Notes: generated from the sequence alone by a model not told the origin. Shown: positions 9,195 to 17,840, counted from the stretch's first letter. The stretch is 64,000 nucleotides of DNA from Caballeronia cordobensis (GCF_001544575.2 NZ_FCNY02000022.1:53742-117741); one strand, 5' to 3'. Numbers and translations: made by a program.

Positions 9195-9574
9195 GCGAAG
9201 CGGCCAATGCGGTGCGCGTGTGCGCATCGGACGAACTCGTCGACGGCGGCGCGGGCGTACGTCTCCCGGCGACGGAGGCGAGCGGCGAGGCCGTCGTGTT
9301 TTTCGTGCGCTACGACGGCAAGCCGTACGGCTATCTGAACCGCTGCGCGCACGTGCCGATGGAGCTCGACTGGAACGAGGGCCAGTTCTTCGAAAGCTCG
9401 GGCCTATACTTGATGTGCGCCACGCACGGGGCGATCTACGAGCCCGACAGCGGCAAATGCGTCGGCGGCCCATGCCGCGGCGCGCGGCTTCGGGCCGTGT
9501 CGGTCGAAGAGCGCGACACGCCGGAAGGGCGCGCGGTCTTCTGGCTGCCCGACGACGCGCTGCGCCCCGCCTGA
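9191..9574 (+). CDS. Rieske [2Fe-2S] domain protein
   Basis: This 127-residue protein consists almost wholly of one Rieske fold. The cluster ligands are visible as 'CAHVPMELDW' (CxH) and 'CATHGAIYEPDSGKCVGGPC' (CxxH plus the conserved Gly-Pro). There is no signal peptide or membrane helix, so it resembles soluble Rieske ferredoxins rather than cytochrome bc1 subunits. Its partner is unknown. It overlaps the HAD phosphatase by 4 bases (ATGA) and is followed 27 bases later by the S49 peptidase, an order I know from other Burkholderiaceae. Confidence 0.9.
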   Translation: MSEAANAVRVCASDELVDGGAGVRLPATEASGEAVVFFVRYDGKPYGYLNRCAHVPMELDWNEGQFFESSGLYLMCATHGAIYEPDSGKCVGGPCRGARLRAVSVEERDTPEGRAVFWLPDDALRPA

Positions 9575-9601
9575 TTCCCTTCTCCTCACACCGACCAACG
9601 C

Positions 9602-10564
9602 ATGTCCGACAATTTTCCGCCGCGCGGCAACGACAACTGGGAGCGCGAGGCGCTCGAACGCATCGCGCTCGCCGCGATCCGCGAGCAGCGCGCCGCGCGG
9701 CGCTGGCGCATCTTCTTTCGCTTCGTGTTTCTCGCGGTGATCGCGCTGATCGCATGGGGCGTGTTCGATTTCACCGGCGACCGCGCCGCGAAGGCCGGCA
9801 AGCACACGGCGCTCATCGATCTCCAAGGCGAGATCGCCGCGAACAGCGATGCGAGCGCCGACAACGTCGACGCCGCGCTGCAGAGCGCGTTCGAGGACGA
9901 GAACACGGCGGGCGTGATCCTGCGCATCAATAGCCCGGGCGGCAGTCCGGTGCAGGCGGGCATCATCAACGGGGAAATCCGGCGGCTTCGCGCGAAATAT
10001 CCGAAAACGCCGCTCTACGTCGTCGTCGACGACATGTGCGCGTCGGGCGGCTATTACGTCGCGGCGGCGGCGGACAAGATTTACGTCGATCGCGCGAGCA
10101 TCGTCGGCTCGATCGGCGTGCTGATGGACGGCTTCGGCTTCACGGGCCTGATGGACAAGCTCGGCATCCAGCGCCGCATGCATACGTCGGGCGCGAACAA
10201 GGGCGCGTTCGATCCGTTCTCGCCCGAATCGCCCGCGATGAACGCGCACGCGCAGGACATGCTCGACCAGATTCACACTCAGTTCATCGACGCGGTGAAG
10301 CTCGGGCGCGGTAAACGTCTGAAGGATGACCCGGAGCTCTTCTCCGGCATGTTCTGGACCGGCGAGAAGAGCGTCGAACTCGGTCTTGCCGATGGCTTCG
10401 GCGACGCCAGCTATGTCGCGCGCGAAGTCATCAAGCAGCCGGATATCGTCGATTACACACAGAAGGAAAGCATCAGCGAGCGCGTGGTGCGGCGCTTCGG
10501 CGCATCGGTCGGCGACGCCGCCGTGCGCGCGCTCACGCTCGGCGGCAAGCTCCAGTTGCGTTGA
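9602..10564 (+). CDS. S49 family peptidase (SppA-like, membrane anchored)
   Basis: This 320-residue serine peptidase is of the short SppA type, which degrades cleaved signal peptides in the inner membrane. A single transmembrane helix lies at about residues 37-58 ('FRFVFLAVIALIAWGVF'). The ClpP-like fold follows, with 'INSPGGSP', the probable nucleophile Ser in 'MCASGGYYVA', and the probable general-base Lys in 'GANKGAFDPF'. At 320 residues it is about half the E. coli SppA (618), as in Gram-positive and many proteobacterial forms that assemble from one domain. The C-terminal stretch 'VVRRFGASVG' is basic. It is last in the rluC group and converges on the gene at 10568. Confidence 0.9.
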   Translation: MSDNFPPRGNDNWEREALERIALAAIREQRAARRWRIFFRFVFLAVIALIAWGVFDFTGDRAAKAGKHTALIDLQGEIAANSDASADNVDAALQSAFEDENTAGVILRINSPGGSPVQAGIINGEIRRLRAKYPKTPLYVVVDDMCASGGYYVAAAADKIYVDRASIVGSIGVLMDGFGFTGLMDKLGIQRRMHTSGANKGAFDPFSPESPAMNAHAQDMLDQIHTQFIDAVKLGRGKRLKDDPELFSGMFWTGEKSVELGLADGFGDASYVAREVIKQPDIVDYTQKESISERVVRRFGASVGDAAVRALTLGGKLQLR

Positions 10565-10567
10565 TCG

Positions 10568-11287
10568 CTACGACGCCAGCAGCAGGAAAATCGCCGGACG
10601 CTTGTGCAGTTCCGGCGCGGCCTGCTTCTTCCAGTCCGCCGCCGTGCGCGTGACGATGGTTTCGCCCGGCAGCGTCAGATCGACGGCGACGCAAATCAGC
10701 GTGGACGGCGCGCAGGTCGCGATGAGCGTGTCGAGCATCGCCTTGTTGCGATAGGGCGTCTCAATGAAAATCTGCGTCTGATTGGCCTTGCGCGACAGTT
10801 GCTCCAGTTCGCGCAGGCGCTTGCCGCGCTCGGCGGCATCGACCGGCAGATAGCCGTTGAACGCGAAGCTCTGTCCGTTCATGCCCGATGCCATCAGCGC
10901 GAGCAGAATCGAGCTCGGCCCGACGAACGGCACCACTTTCACGCCTTTCTGATGCGCGCGCCGCACGAGCAGCGCGCCCGGATCGGCGACAGCGGGGCAG
11001 CCGGCTTCGGAAACAAGGCCGGCGTCGGAGCCGGCGAGAATCGGCGCGAGCAGCCTGTCGATTTCAGCGGGCGGCGTGTTCACGTTCAGTTCGCGCACCT
11101 CGATTTCCTGAATCGGCCGTTCGGTGCCCACTTTTTTGAGGAAAGCGCGCGTGGTTTTCGCGTTCTCGCCGATGTAATACGCGAGCGCGGCGGCTTGCGC
11201 GCGCACCGGCTCGGGCAGGACATGCGCGAGCGCGGCGGCGTCGCCATCGCCGAGCGTGTTCGGGATCAGATACAGAACGCCGCTCAT
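10568..11287 (-). CDS. SAM-dependent methyltransferase, RsmI-like (tetrapyrrole methylase fold)
   Basis: The product is 239 residues, starting MSGVLYLIPNTLGDGDA. It has the RsmI/YraL-type signature 'GLVSEAGCPAVADPG' and 'VPFVGPSSILLALMASGMNG'. RsmI methylates the ribose of C1402 in 16S rRNA, but that enzyme is about 286 residues and this one is clearly shorter, so it may be a paralogue with another target. The start overlaps the maf stop (ATGA), which fixes it at 11287. A longer open frame upstream in the same phase is only the shadow of maf. Confidence 0.85.
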   Translation of the reverse strand: MSGVLYLIPNTLGDGDAAALAHVLPEPVRAQAAALAYYIGENAKTTRAFLKKVGTERPIQEIEVRELNVNTPPAEIDRLLAPILAGSDAGLVSEAGCPAVADPGALLVRRAHQKGVKVVPFVGPSSILLALMASGMNGQSFAFNGYLPVDAAERGKRLRELEQLSRKANQTQIFIETPYRNKAMLDTLIATCAPSTLICVAVDLTLPGETIVTRTAADWKKQAAPELHKRPAIFLLLAS

Positions 11288-11901
11288 GCCGCCCCCAGAA
11301 CCGGATAGCCGGCGTTCGCGAGCATGCCGGTCAGCGCGATGAGCGGCAGACCGATGAGCGCCGTGGGATCGTCGGATTCGATGGCGTCCAGAAGCGCGAT
11401 GCCGAGCCCTTCGGCTTTCGCGCTGCCCGCGCAGTCGTACGGCGTTTCGGCGCGCAGATAGGCTTCGATCTGCGCGTCCGAATAGCGGCGAAAGCGCACA
11501 CGCGTGACGATGTCGGCGGATTGCGCGTCGCCTGTGCGGCTGTCGTAGAGACACAGCGCGCTGTGGAATTCCACGTTGCGGCCGCGCATCGCCTGAAGTT
11601 GCGCGAAGGCTTTCTCGTGCGTGCCGGGCTTGCCGATCTGCTTGCCGTCGAAGGTTGCAACCTGATCGGAGCCGATCACGAGGGCCGCCGCGCCGTCGCC
11701 GATGCGCCCGGCCGCCGCGCGCGCCTTGGCGATCGAGAGCCGGACGGCGGTGGCTTCGGGCGTTTCGCCGGCGAGCGGCGTTTCATCGATATCGGGCGTG
11801 ACGACGTCGAAAGGAATGCGCAGGCGTTCCAGCAATCCGCGCCGGTAGGGCGAGCTGGACGCGAGAATCAGGCGCGGCGGCGTGTTTAAAGCGTCGGACA
11901 T
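11284..11901 (-). CDS. Maf-family nucleotide pyrophosphatase
   Basis: Maf proteins hydrolyse non-canonical or modified nucleoside triphosphates to monophosphates, and some affect septum formation. The 205-residue product starts MSDALNTPPRLILASSSPYR, whose 'LASSSPYRR' is the family's N-terminal nucleotide-binding motif. 'DIDETPLAGETPEATAVRL' and 'VIGSDQVA' (with a catalytic Asp) follow. The first ATG of the open frame lies 192 bases upstream, but the preceding residues look like translated non-coding sequence. The residues are compatible with a YceF-type (7-methyl-GTP) enzyme, which would fit its position beside yceD-rpmF, since yceF stands beside yceD in E. coli. That subtype is inference. 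Confidence 0.9.
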   Translation of the reverse strand: MSDALNTPPRLILASSSPYRRGLLERLRIPFDVVTPDIDETPLAGETPEATAVRLSIAKARAAAGRIGDGAAALVIGSDQVATFDGKQIGKPGTHEKAFAQLQAMRGRNVEFHSALCLYDSRTGDAQSADIVTRVRFRRYSDAQIEAYLRAETPYDCAGSAKAEGLGIALLDAIESDDPTALIGLPLIALTGMLANAGYPVLGAA

Positions 11902-11959
11902 GAAATGAATCAGTAGAAAGAGGGTAAAAACGACAGAGTGTGGGCAGGCTCTTAAGTAT

Positions 11960-11988
11960 TTGACTCGAAAGAACAAAGCCGATATGAT
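11960..11988 (+). promoter_or_regulatory. Sigma-70-type promoter for yceD-rpmF and fatty acid genes
   Basis: The -35 box TTGACT at 11960-11965 and -10 box TATGAT at 11983-11988 are separated by exactly 17 bases. Each matches the consensus in five of six positions. Transcription would start near 11995. Confidence 0.75.
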
Positions 11989-12019
11989 TTTGGGCTTTTC
12001 ATCGGTACGTGTGCGTGCA

Positions 12020-12049
12020 GAGTCCAGCTGCAAAGAGTCCGCCTGCAAA
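12020..12049 (+). repeat. Two tandem 15-base repeats in the yceD leader
   Basis: GAGTCCAGCTGCAAA (12020-12034) is followed directly by GAGTCCGCCTGCAAA (12035-12049), which differs at two central positions. They lie about 25 bases into the predicted transcript. Confidence 0.8.
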
Positions 12050-12241
12050 GCGCGAGAACCCGATGAACCGGTGCAGGGCAGTAGCGGGAGCATAGAGCAG
12101 AAGCCAGGAAAGCGCGGCAGAGCACGAATGCCCGCTCAATGCAAATTCGGGCAAGCCACGCCTGCCTGGATGCGGCGTCGCGGTGCATACTGAACGCTCA
12201 CCGGAAGCACTAACCCAAGCAAGGCCCAAGCAGGAGCGCAC

Positions 12242-12874
12242 ATGACTCAGAATCCTGGCAAACCTGTGAGCCCCGCCGATCTGCGCGCGCTCGACATTTA
12301 CGAATTCGCCGAAAGCGGCAGGCAGGCGGCCGGCGCGCTGCGTGTGTCGCAGATGCCGCGCATGTTAGCCGAAGTGCCCGCGGAAGCGCCAGAGCGCGAT
12401 ACCGTGTTCACCTGGCAAGGCGAAGGCTCGACCCAGCCGGAATTGCAGGACGACGGCACGGATGCGCCACAGCCGTATCTGCGCCTCGCGGTGCACGGCT
12501 CGATGTGGCTCATGTGTCAGCGCTGTCTTCAGCCGTATTCGCAACATCTCGATGTGGATGCCACCTATCGGATCGTGGCGACGGAAGAAGAAGCGGACGA
12601 ATATCCGCTCGATGACGATGAAGTGGAAGTGATCGTAGGCTCGCGCCAGTTCAATCTCGTCGACTTGATCGAAGAGGAATTGCTGCTGTCGTTGCCGCTT
12701 GTGCCGAAGCACAACGTCTGCCCCGAGGTGCACGAAAGTCTGCTCCCCGCCGGCGGCGAGGGCGAGGCGGCGGAAGGCGGCGAGCAAGAAGCCGAGCAAG
12801 ATGTGGTAAAGCCGAATCCGTTTGCCGTGCTGGAGAAGCTCAAGTCGAGCGGTCCGGACGGCAAGAAGCATTGA
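12242..12874 (+). CDS. yceD: DUF177 / YceD family protein (23S rRNA accumulation)
   Basis: The product has 210 residues and starts MTQNPGKPVSPADLRALD. The YceD family has two conserved cysteines, here 'MCQRCLQPY', and an acidic segment 'DEYPLDDDEVEVI' leading to 'LVDLIEEELLLSLPLVPKH'. It is needed for normal 23S rRNA levels in E. coli and plants; the mechanism is unknown. It is longer than E. coli YceD (173 residues) because of an acidic Gly/Glu-rich insert near residue 180. It is followed by rpmF, the partner found beside it in most bacteria. Confidence 0.92.
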   Translation: MTQNPGKPVSPADLRALDIYEFAESGRQAAGALRVSQMPRMLAEVPAEAPERDTVFTWQGEGSTQPELQDDGTDAPQPYLRLAVHGSMWLMCQRCLQPYSQHLDVDATYRIVATEEEADEYPLDDDEVEVIVGSRQFNLVDLIEEELLLSLPLVPKHNVCPEVHESLLPAGGEGEAAEGGEQEAEQDVVKPNPFAVLEKLKSSGPDGKKH

Positions 12875-13013
12875 TGTAGCGAGGGCGGGGAAGTATCCGC
12901 CGAACGCGAACTCCCGCTTCAGGCGGTGGGCCGTGCGGCCCTGAAGTTCCTCCGCGACCGCGGAGATTGACCTCTCCCTGTGTTAGAATTCGCAAAATTT
13001 TTCTGGAGTAATC

Positions 13014-13193
13014 ATGGCAGTTCAGCAAAACAAGAAGTCGCCGTCGAAGCGCGGCATGCACCGTTCCCACGACTTCCTGACGGGCGCGCCGCTGGCCGTC
13101 GAGCCGAGCACGGGCGAAGTGCATCTGCGTCACCACGTGAGCCCGAACGGCTACTATCGTGGCAAGAAAGTCGTCAAGACGAAGAACGACTAA
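13014..13193 (+). CDS. rpmF: 50S ribosomal protein L32
   Basis: A 59-residue basic protein, MAVQQNKKSPSKRGMHRSHD onward, ending 'GYYRGKKVVKTKND'. The N-terminal 'KKSPSKRGMHRSHD' is the L32 signature. There is no zinc-binding Cys pair, as usual for proteobacterial L32. A good ribosome-binding site (CTGGAG) precedes the ATG. It lies between yceD and plsX, the standard order. Confidence 0.97.
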   Translation: MAVQQNKKSPSKRGMHRSHDFLTGAPLAVEPSTGEVHLRHHVSPNGYYRGKKVVKTKND

Positions 13194-13281
13194 GCGTTCA
13201 GCAGCGCTTGATGCGCCTGCCGGTACCGCTTTGCGGGCGCCCGGGCGCTACTCGCTCTTGACACTTTCCCGGTACGACGAG

Positions 13282-13308
13282 AAGGCGGCATTTCACTGCC
13301 GCTTTTTT
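13282..13308 (+). terminator. Terminator or attenuator after rpmF
   Basis: GCGGCA (13285-13290) pairs with TGCCGC (13297-13302) around a TTTCAC loop, followed by six T residues. It lies only 24 bases before plsX and so may end most yceD-rpmF transcripts or act as a partial terminator within the operon. Confidence 0.75.
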
Positions 13309-13331
13309 GTGCCCGAAATTCGTCGCGTTCC

Positions 13332-14483
13332 ATGACTGTAAAGATAACCATCGACTGCATGGGAGGCGACCACGGCCCGGCCGTGACCGTTCCCGCTGCC
13401 GTCAATTTCGTGCGCTCGCATCCCGACGCGCACCTGATGCTCGTCGGTCTCGAGCAGCCTATCCGCGGGCAGCTGAAGAAGTCGAAAGCGCTCGACGAAC
13501 CTCGCCTGAGCGTCATCCCCGCCAGCGAAGTCGTCGCGATGGACGATCCCGTCGAAGTTGCGCTGCGCAAGAAAAAAGATTCGTCGATGCGCGTCGCGCT
13601 CAACCTCGTGAAGGAAGGCGAGGCGCAGACGTGCATTTCCGCGGGCAATACCGGCGCGCTCATGGCGGTTTCGCGCTATGTGCTGAAAACGCTCGCGGGC
13701 ATCGAACGCCCCGCGATCGCGTTCGCGATGCCCAGCCAGAAGGGCTACACCACGGTTCTCGATCTCGGCGCCAATGTCGATTGCGAGCCCGAGCACCTGC
13801 TGCAGTTCGCGGAGATGGGCCACGCGCTCGTGGCGGCGATCGAAGGCCGCGAGCGGCCCACCATCGGCCTGCTCAACATCGGCGAAGAAGTCATCAAGGG
13901 CAACGAAACGATCAAGCGCGCGGGCGAGCTGCTGCGCGCGAGCACGCTCAACTTCTACGGCAACGTGGAAGGCAACGACATCTATAAAGGCACGACGGAT
14001 GTCGTCGTGTGCGACGGCTTCGTCGGCAACGTGGCGCTGAAGACCTCCGAAGGTCTCGCGAAGATGCTCGCCGACATCATCAAGGAAGAGTTCAGCCGCA
14101 ACTTCGCCTCCAAGCTGATGGCGCTCGTCGCGCTGCCCGTTCTCAAGCGTTTCAAAAAGCGCGTCGATCCCGCGCAATATAACGGTGCCGCGTTGCTCGG
14201 CCTGCGCGGGCTCGTTATCAAAAGTCACGGCTCGGCCGAAGCCTTCGGGTTTGAGTGGGCTATCAAACGCGGGTATGATGCCGTCAAAAATGGCGTGCTG
14301 GAGCGCCTCGTGCGCGCGATGGAAGAGAACGCGCCCGCTGCGCGCGAGACCGGCACGAACGGCTCCGCGGCCGACGTTCCCGGCGCCGCGGCGCATCAGC
14401 CCGCCGCCCAGTCCGCTGCGCAACCCAGTTCGCAGCCGAATCCGCCGGACGCGTCCGGTACTGCGCTACATTCGAAGGCATAA
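13332..14483 (+). CDS. plsX: Phosphate acyltransferase PlsX
   Basis: PlsX converts acyl-ACP to acyl-phosphate, the acyl donor for PlsY in phospholipid synthesis. The 383-residue product starts MTVKITIDCMGGDHGP, and 'DCMGGDHGP' is the family's nucleotide/phosphate-binding signature. 'SAGNTGALMA' and 'DLGANVDCEPEHL' follow. The last 45 residues are Ala/Gln/Pro-rich and look disordered; E. coli PlsX has about 356 residues, so the extra length is this tail. The stop codon overlaps the fabH start (TAATG). Confidence 0.95.
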   Translation: MTVKITIDCMGGDHGPAVTVPAAVNFVRSHPDAHLMLVGLEQPIRGQLKKSKALDEPRLSVIPASEVVAMDDPVEVALRKKKDSSMRVALNLVKEGEAQTCISAGNTGALMAVSRYVLKTLAGIERPAIAFAMPSQKGYTTVLDLGANVDCEPEHLLQFAEMGHALVAAIEGRERPTIGLLNIGEEVIKGNETIKRAGELLRASTLNFYGNVEGNDIYKGTTDVVVCDGFVGNVALKTSEGLAKMLADIIKEEFSRNFASKLMALVALPVLKRFKKRVDPAQYNGAALLGLRGLVIKSHGSAEAFGFEWAIKRGYDAVKNGVLERLVRAMEENAPAARETGTNGSAADVPGAAAHQPAAQSAAQPSSQPNPPDASGTALHSKA

Positions 14484-15472
14484 TGGCTCAATCCAATCTT
14501 TACTCTCGCGTGCTGGGCACCGGCAGCTACCTGCCGTCCGAGCGCGTCACGAATCAGGACTTGGCGGACCGTCTCGCGAAGCAGGGCGTCGAGACGAGCG
14601 ACGAATGGATCGTCGCGCGCACCGGGATTCACGCGCGTCACTTCGCGGCGCCGAATCAGACCACCAGCGATCTCGCGCTCGTCGCTTCGCAGAAGGCGAT
14701 CGAAGCGGCCGGCATCGATCCGCAGTCGATCGATCTGATCATCGTCGCGACCTCGACGCCGGACTTCGTGTTCCCGAGCACGGCGTGTCTGTTGCAGAAC
14801 AAGCTCGGCATCAAGAACAACGGCGCGGCCTTCGACGTGCAGGCCGTGTGCTCCGGTTTCGCATACGGCGTCGCCACCGCCGACAGCTTCATTCGCAGCG
14901 GCATGAATCGCACGGCGCTCGTCGTCGGCGCGGAAACCTTTTCGCGCATCCTCGATTTCAACGATCGCACCACCTGCGTGCTGTTCGGCGACGGCGCGGG
15001 CGCGATCGTGCTGCAGGCCTCGGAAGAGCCGGGCGTGCTGTCGAGCGCGCTGCACGCGGACGGCAGCTATTCCGACATTCTCTGCACGCCGGGCAACGTC
15101 AACGGCGGCGTGGTCGAAGGCACCGCGTTTCTCCACATGGACGGCCAGGCCGTGTTCAAGCTCGCGGTCAACGTGCTCGAAAAAGTCGCGCTCGAAGCGC
15201 TCGACAAGGCGAAGCTCACGCCGGACGACATCGACTGGCTGATTCCGCATCAGGCCAACATCCGCATCATGCAGAGCACCGCCCGCAAGCTGCACCTGCC
15301 GGCCGAGCGCATGGTCGTGACGGTGGGCGAGCACGGCAACACGTCAGCGGCCTCGATTCCGCTCGCGCTCGACGTCGCGGTGCGCGACGGCCGCATCAAG
15401 CGCGGCGACAACGTGCTGATCGAAGGTGTGGGCGGCGGCTTCACGTGGGGCGCGTCGGTCATCCGCTACTGA
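14483..15472 (+). CDS. fabH: 3-oxoacyl-[ACP] synthase III
   Basis: FabH condenses acetyl-CoA with malonyl-ACP, starting each fatty acid chain. The 329-residue thiolase-fold protein carries the triad: Cys in 'QAVCSGFAYG' near residue 117, His in 'IPHQANIRI', and Asn in 'GEHGNTSAAS'. Its length is normal. The start overlaps the plsX stop by one base, which indicates coupled translation; fabD follows after 129 bases. Confidence 0.97.
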   Translation: MAQSNLYSRVLGTGSYLPSERVTNQDLADRLAKQGVETSDEWIVARTGIHARHFAAPNQTTSDLALVASQKAIEAAGIDPQSIDLIIVATSTPDFVFPSTACLLQNKLGIKNNGAAFDVQAVCSGFAYGVATADSFIRSGMNRTALVVGAETFSRILDFNDRTTCVLFGDGAGAIVLQASEEPGVLSSALHADGSYSDILCTPGNVNGGVVEGTAFLHMDGQAVFKLAVNVLEKVALEALDKAKLTPDDIDWLIPHQANIRIMQSTARKLHLPAERMVVTVGEHGNTSAASIPLALDVAVRDGRIKRGDNVLIEGVGGGFTWGASVIRY

Positions 15473-15601
15473 TCGTTTATCGATTCCCTCTATTCATTCG
15501 CAACTGATCCCCCTTCATCGCCGACCCCGCGCGCTCGCATGGCGCGCGGTCCGCGCGGTTCCGTGAAGGCATCGCGGATCATTCCAATCAACGAGGACGA
15601 T

Positions 15602-16534
15602 ATGAAATTTGCGTTCGTTTTCCCCGGACAAGGCTCGCAGTCGATCGGCATGCTCAACGCCTTCGCCGATCACGCCATCGTGCGCGAGACCGTGCAGCAG
15701 GCCTCCGACGCGCTCGGCCAGGATCTCGGCAAGCTGATCGCCGAAGGCCCCGCTGAAGATCTCAACCTCACGACGAATACGCAGCCCGTCATGCTGACGG
15801 CGGCCTATGCGATCTATCGCGTGTGGGAAAAGGAAACGGGTCTCGCGCCCGCCATCGTCGCGGGTCACAGCCTCGGCGAATACACCGCGCTCGTCGCGGC
15901 GGGCGCGCTCGCGTTCGCCGACGCGGTGCCGCTCGTGCGCTTTCGCGCGCAAGCGATGCAAAGCGCCGTTCCGGTGGGCGAGGGCGGCATGGCCGCGATC
16001 CTCGGTCTCGACGACGACACGGTGCGAGCCGTGTGCGCCGAGGCGTCGTCGTCGGGCGTGGTCGAAGCGGTGAACTTCAATGCGCCCGCGCAGGTCGTGA
16101 TCGCGGGCAGCAAGGCCGCCGTCGAGAAGGCATGCGAAGTGGCGAAGGCGAAGGGCGCAAAGCGCGCGCTGCCGCTGCCCGTCTCCGCACCGTTCCATTC
16201 GTCGCTGCTCAAGCCCGCGTCGGATCAGTTGCGCGACTATCTCGCGAAGGTCGAGATCAAGGCGCCGCGTATTCCGCTGATCAATAACGTCGATGTCGCC
16301 GTGGTCTCCGATCCCGCCGCGATCAAGGACGCGCTCGTGCGCCAGGCCGCCGGTCCGGTGCGCTGGGTCGAATGCGTGCAGGCGATGGCGAAAGACGGCG
16401 TCACGCACGTCGTCGAGTGCGGTCCGGGCAAGGTGCTCGCGGGGCTGACCAAGCGCATCGACGGCAACCTCGTCGGCGGCTCGATCTTCGATCCGGCATC
16501 GCTCGAAGAGACGCGCAAACTGATCGCTGGATAA
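15602..16534 (+). CDS. fabD: Malonyl-CoA:ACP transacylase
   Basis: FabD moves malonyl from CoA to ACP, providing the extender for fatty acid synthesis. The 310-residue product begins MKFAFVFPGQGSQSIGM, with the active-site serine in 'GHSLGEYTALV' near residue 92, a conserved catalytic His in 'PFHSSLL', and 'VECGPGKVL' close to the end. The start at 15602 is preferred over an upstream in-frame ATG at 15539 because it is preceded by a GAGGA ribosome-binding site and matches the family N-terminus. fabG follows 12 bases later. Confidence 0.96.
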   Translation: MKFAFVFPGQGSQSIGMLNAFADHAIVRETVQQASDALGQDLGKLIAEGPAEDLNLTTNTQPVMLTAAYAIYRVWEKETGLAPAIVAGHSLGEYTALVAAGALAFADAVPLVRFRAQAMQSAVPVGEGGMAAILGLDDDTVRAVCAEASSSGVVEAVNFNAPAQVVIAGSKAAVEKACEVAKAKGAKRALPLPVSAPFHSSLLKPASDQLRDYLAKVEIKAPRIPLINNVDVAVVSDPAAIKDALVRQAAGPVRWVECVQAMAKDGVTHVVECGPGKVLAGLTKRIDGNLVGGSIFDPASLEETRKLIAG

Positions 16535-16546
16535 AGGACTGACAAC

Positions 16547-17287
16547 ATGAATCTGGAAAACCAGGTGGCAATCGTCACGGGCGCCTCACGCGGCATCGGG
16601 CGCGCGATCGCGCTCGAACTCGCGAAGCAGGGCGCGACGGTCATCGGCACGGCGACGAGCGAAAGCGGCGCGGCCGGCATCGGCGAAGCATTGCAGCAGG
16701 CGGGCGGAAAGGGCCGCGGCGCGGTGCTCGACGTGACCGACGCGGCATCGAGCGATGCGTTCATCGACGGCATCGTGAAGGAATTCGGCGGCCTGAACAT
16801 TCTCGTGAACAACGCGGGCATCACGAAAGACCAGCTCGCGATGCGCATGAAGGACGACGAATTCGACGCCGTCATCGACACGAACCTGCGCGCGGTGTTC
16901 CGTCTGTCGCGCGCCGTGCTGCGCCCGATGATGAAGGCGCGCGGCGGCCGCATCATCAACATCACGTCGGTGGTCGGTTCGTCGGGCAATCCGGGCCAGG
17001 CCAACTACGCGGCGGCGAAGGCCGGCGTGGCGGGCATGACGCGGGCGCTCGCGCGTGAAATCGGCAGCCGCGGCATCACCGTGAACTGCATCGCACCGGG
17101 CTTCATCGACACCGACATGACCAAGGTTCTGCCGGAAGAGCAACGCACCGCGCTCACCGCGTCTATCCCGCTTGGCCGACTGGGCGCGCCGGAAGATATC
17201 GCGCATGCTGTGGCGTTCCTCGCATCGCCGTTCGCCGGCTACATCACCGGCACGACGCTGCATGTGAACGGCGGCATGTACATGTAA
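16547..17287 (+). CDS. fabG: 3-oxoacyl-[ACP] reductase
   Basis: FabG uses NADPH to reduce 3-ketoacyl-ACP in each elongation round. The 246-residue short-chain dehydrogenase has 'VTGASRGIGRAIA' (cofactor-binding TGxxxGxG, about residues 11-23), 'NNAGIT', the catalytic Ser in 'ITSVVGSSG', and Tyr/Lys in 'NYAAAKAGV' near residue 151. Its length and motifs are normal. The close spacing to fabD suggests one transcript, with a separate promoter for acpP just downstream. Confidence 0.96.
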   Translation: MNLENQVAIVTGASRGIGRAIALELAKQGATVIGTATSESGAAGIGEALQQAGGKGRGAVLDVTDAASSDAFIDGIVKEFGGLNILVNNAGITKDQLAMRMKDDEFDAVIDTNLRAVFRLSRAVLRPMMKARGGRIINITSVVGSSGNPGQANYAAAKAGVAGMTRALAREIGSRGITVNCIAPGFIDTDMTKVLPEEQRTALTASIPLGRLGAPEDIAHAVAFLASPFAGYITGTTLHVNGGMYM

Positions 17288-17483
17288 GGCCTTAATAGGC
17301 ATTTCACCGAAATTCGCTTAATATCCGCGCCGGGACGGGCGCGCAAAATGCTCGAAAGAGCGTCGTGCGCACCGCGCCAGCGCGGCAGTGAAGAATCGAT
17401 GCGAAGCGGCCGGCGACCTCTTGATGAAGGGCGCCAGACAGCGGAGCATGGAACTGACGCGCCGTATTTTGCGGGTTCAAACC

Positions 17484-17492
17484 TGATAAAAT
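17484..17492 (+). promoter_or_regulatory. Likely extended -10 promoter of acpP
   Basis: TGATAAAAT has the TGn extension in front of a TAAAAT -10 box (17487-17492). No good -35 box lies at the expected distance, as is usual for extended -10 promoters. It is 45 bases upstream of acpP, which normally needs a strong promoter of its own. Confidence 0.5.
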
Positions 17493-17536
17493 GCGCGCAC
17501 TCGTATTTTTGAACTTTTTTCCCCTCGGAGGGCTGC

Positions 17537-17776
17537 ATGGACAACATCGAACAGCGCGTGAAGAAGATCGTCGCCGAACAACTGGGCGTGGCGGAAGCCG
17601 AAATCAAGAACGAAGCTTCGTTCGTGAACGATCTGGGCGCTGACTCGCTCGATACGGTCGAACTCGTGATGGCGCTGGAAGACGAATTCGGCATGGAAAT
17701 TCCCGATGAAGAGGCGGAAAAGATCACCACGGTTCAGCAGGCGATCGACTACGCTCGCGCGAACGTCAAGGCCTGA
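17537..17776 (+). CDS. acpP: Acyl carrier protein
   Basis: The 79-residue acidic carrier of fatty acid intermediates in the cytoplasm. The phosphopantetheine site is the Ser in '[13 protein letters not shown]' (about residue 38), followed by '[15 protein letters not shown]'-type helix III (here '[15 protein letters not shown]'). It must be activated by AcpS, whose gene is at 30712. A strong ribosome-binding site (CGGAGGG) precedes the ATG. The gap to fabF contains a hairpin that may lower downstream transcription, consistent with the high ACP demand. Confidence 0.98.
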
Positions 17777-17840
17777 GGCCGGACGCGCCAGCGACTCATC
17801 GCTCAAACAGCTTGATGCATCGTCGCTGCTACCGATTTGA

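Larger units (their letters stand above)
11902..12241. other. Divergent promoter region between maf and yceD
   Basis: A 340-base non-coding stretch. It holds the plus-strand promoter at 11960-11988, a leader of about 245 bases and a 15-base tandem repeat (12020-12049). A minus-strand promoter for maf must also lie here, but I could not pick one out. Confidence 0.7.

Noticed and set aside
12967..12989. TTGACC and TAGAAT ahead of rpmF as a promoter
   Set aside because: The spacing is only 11 bases, too short for sigma-70.
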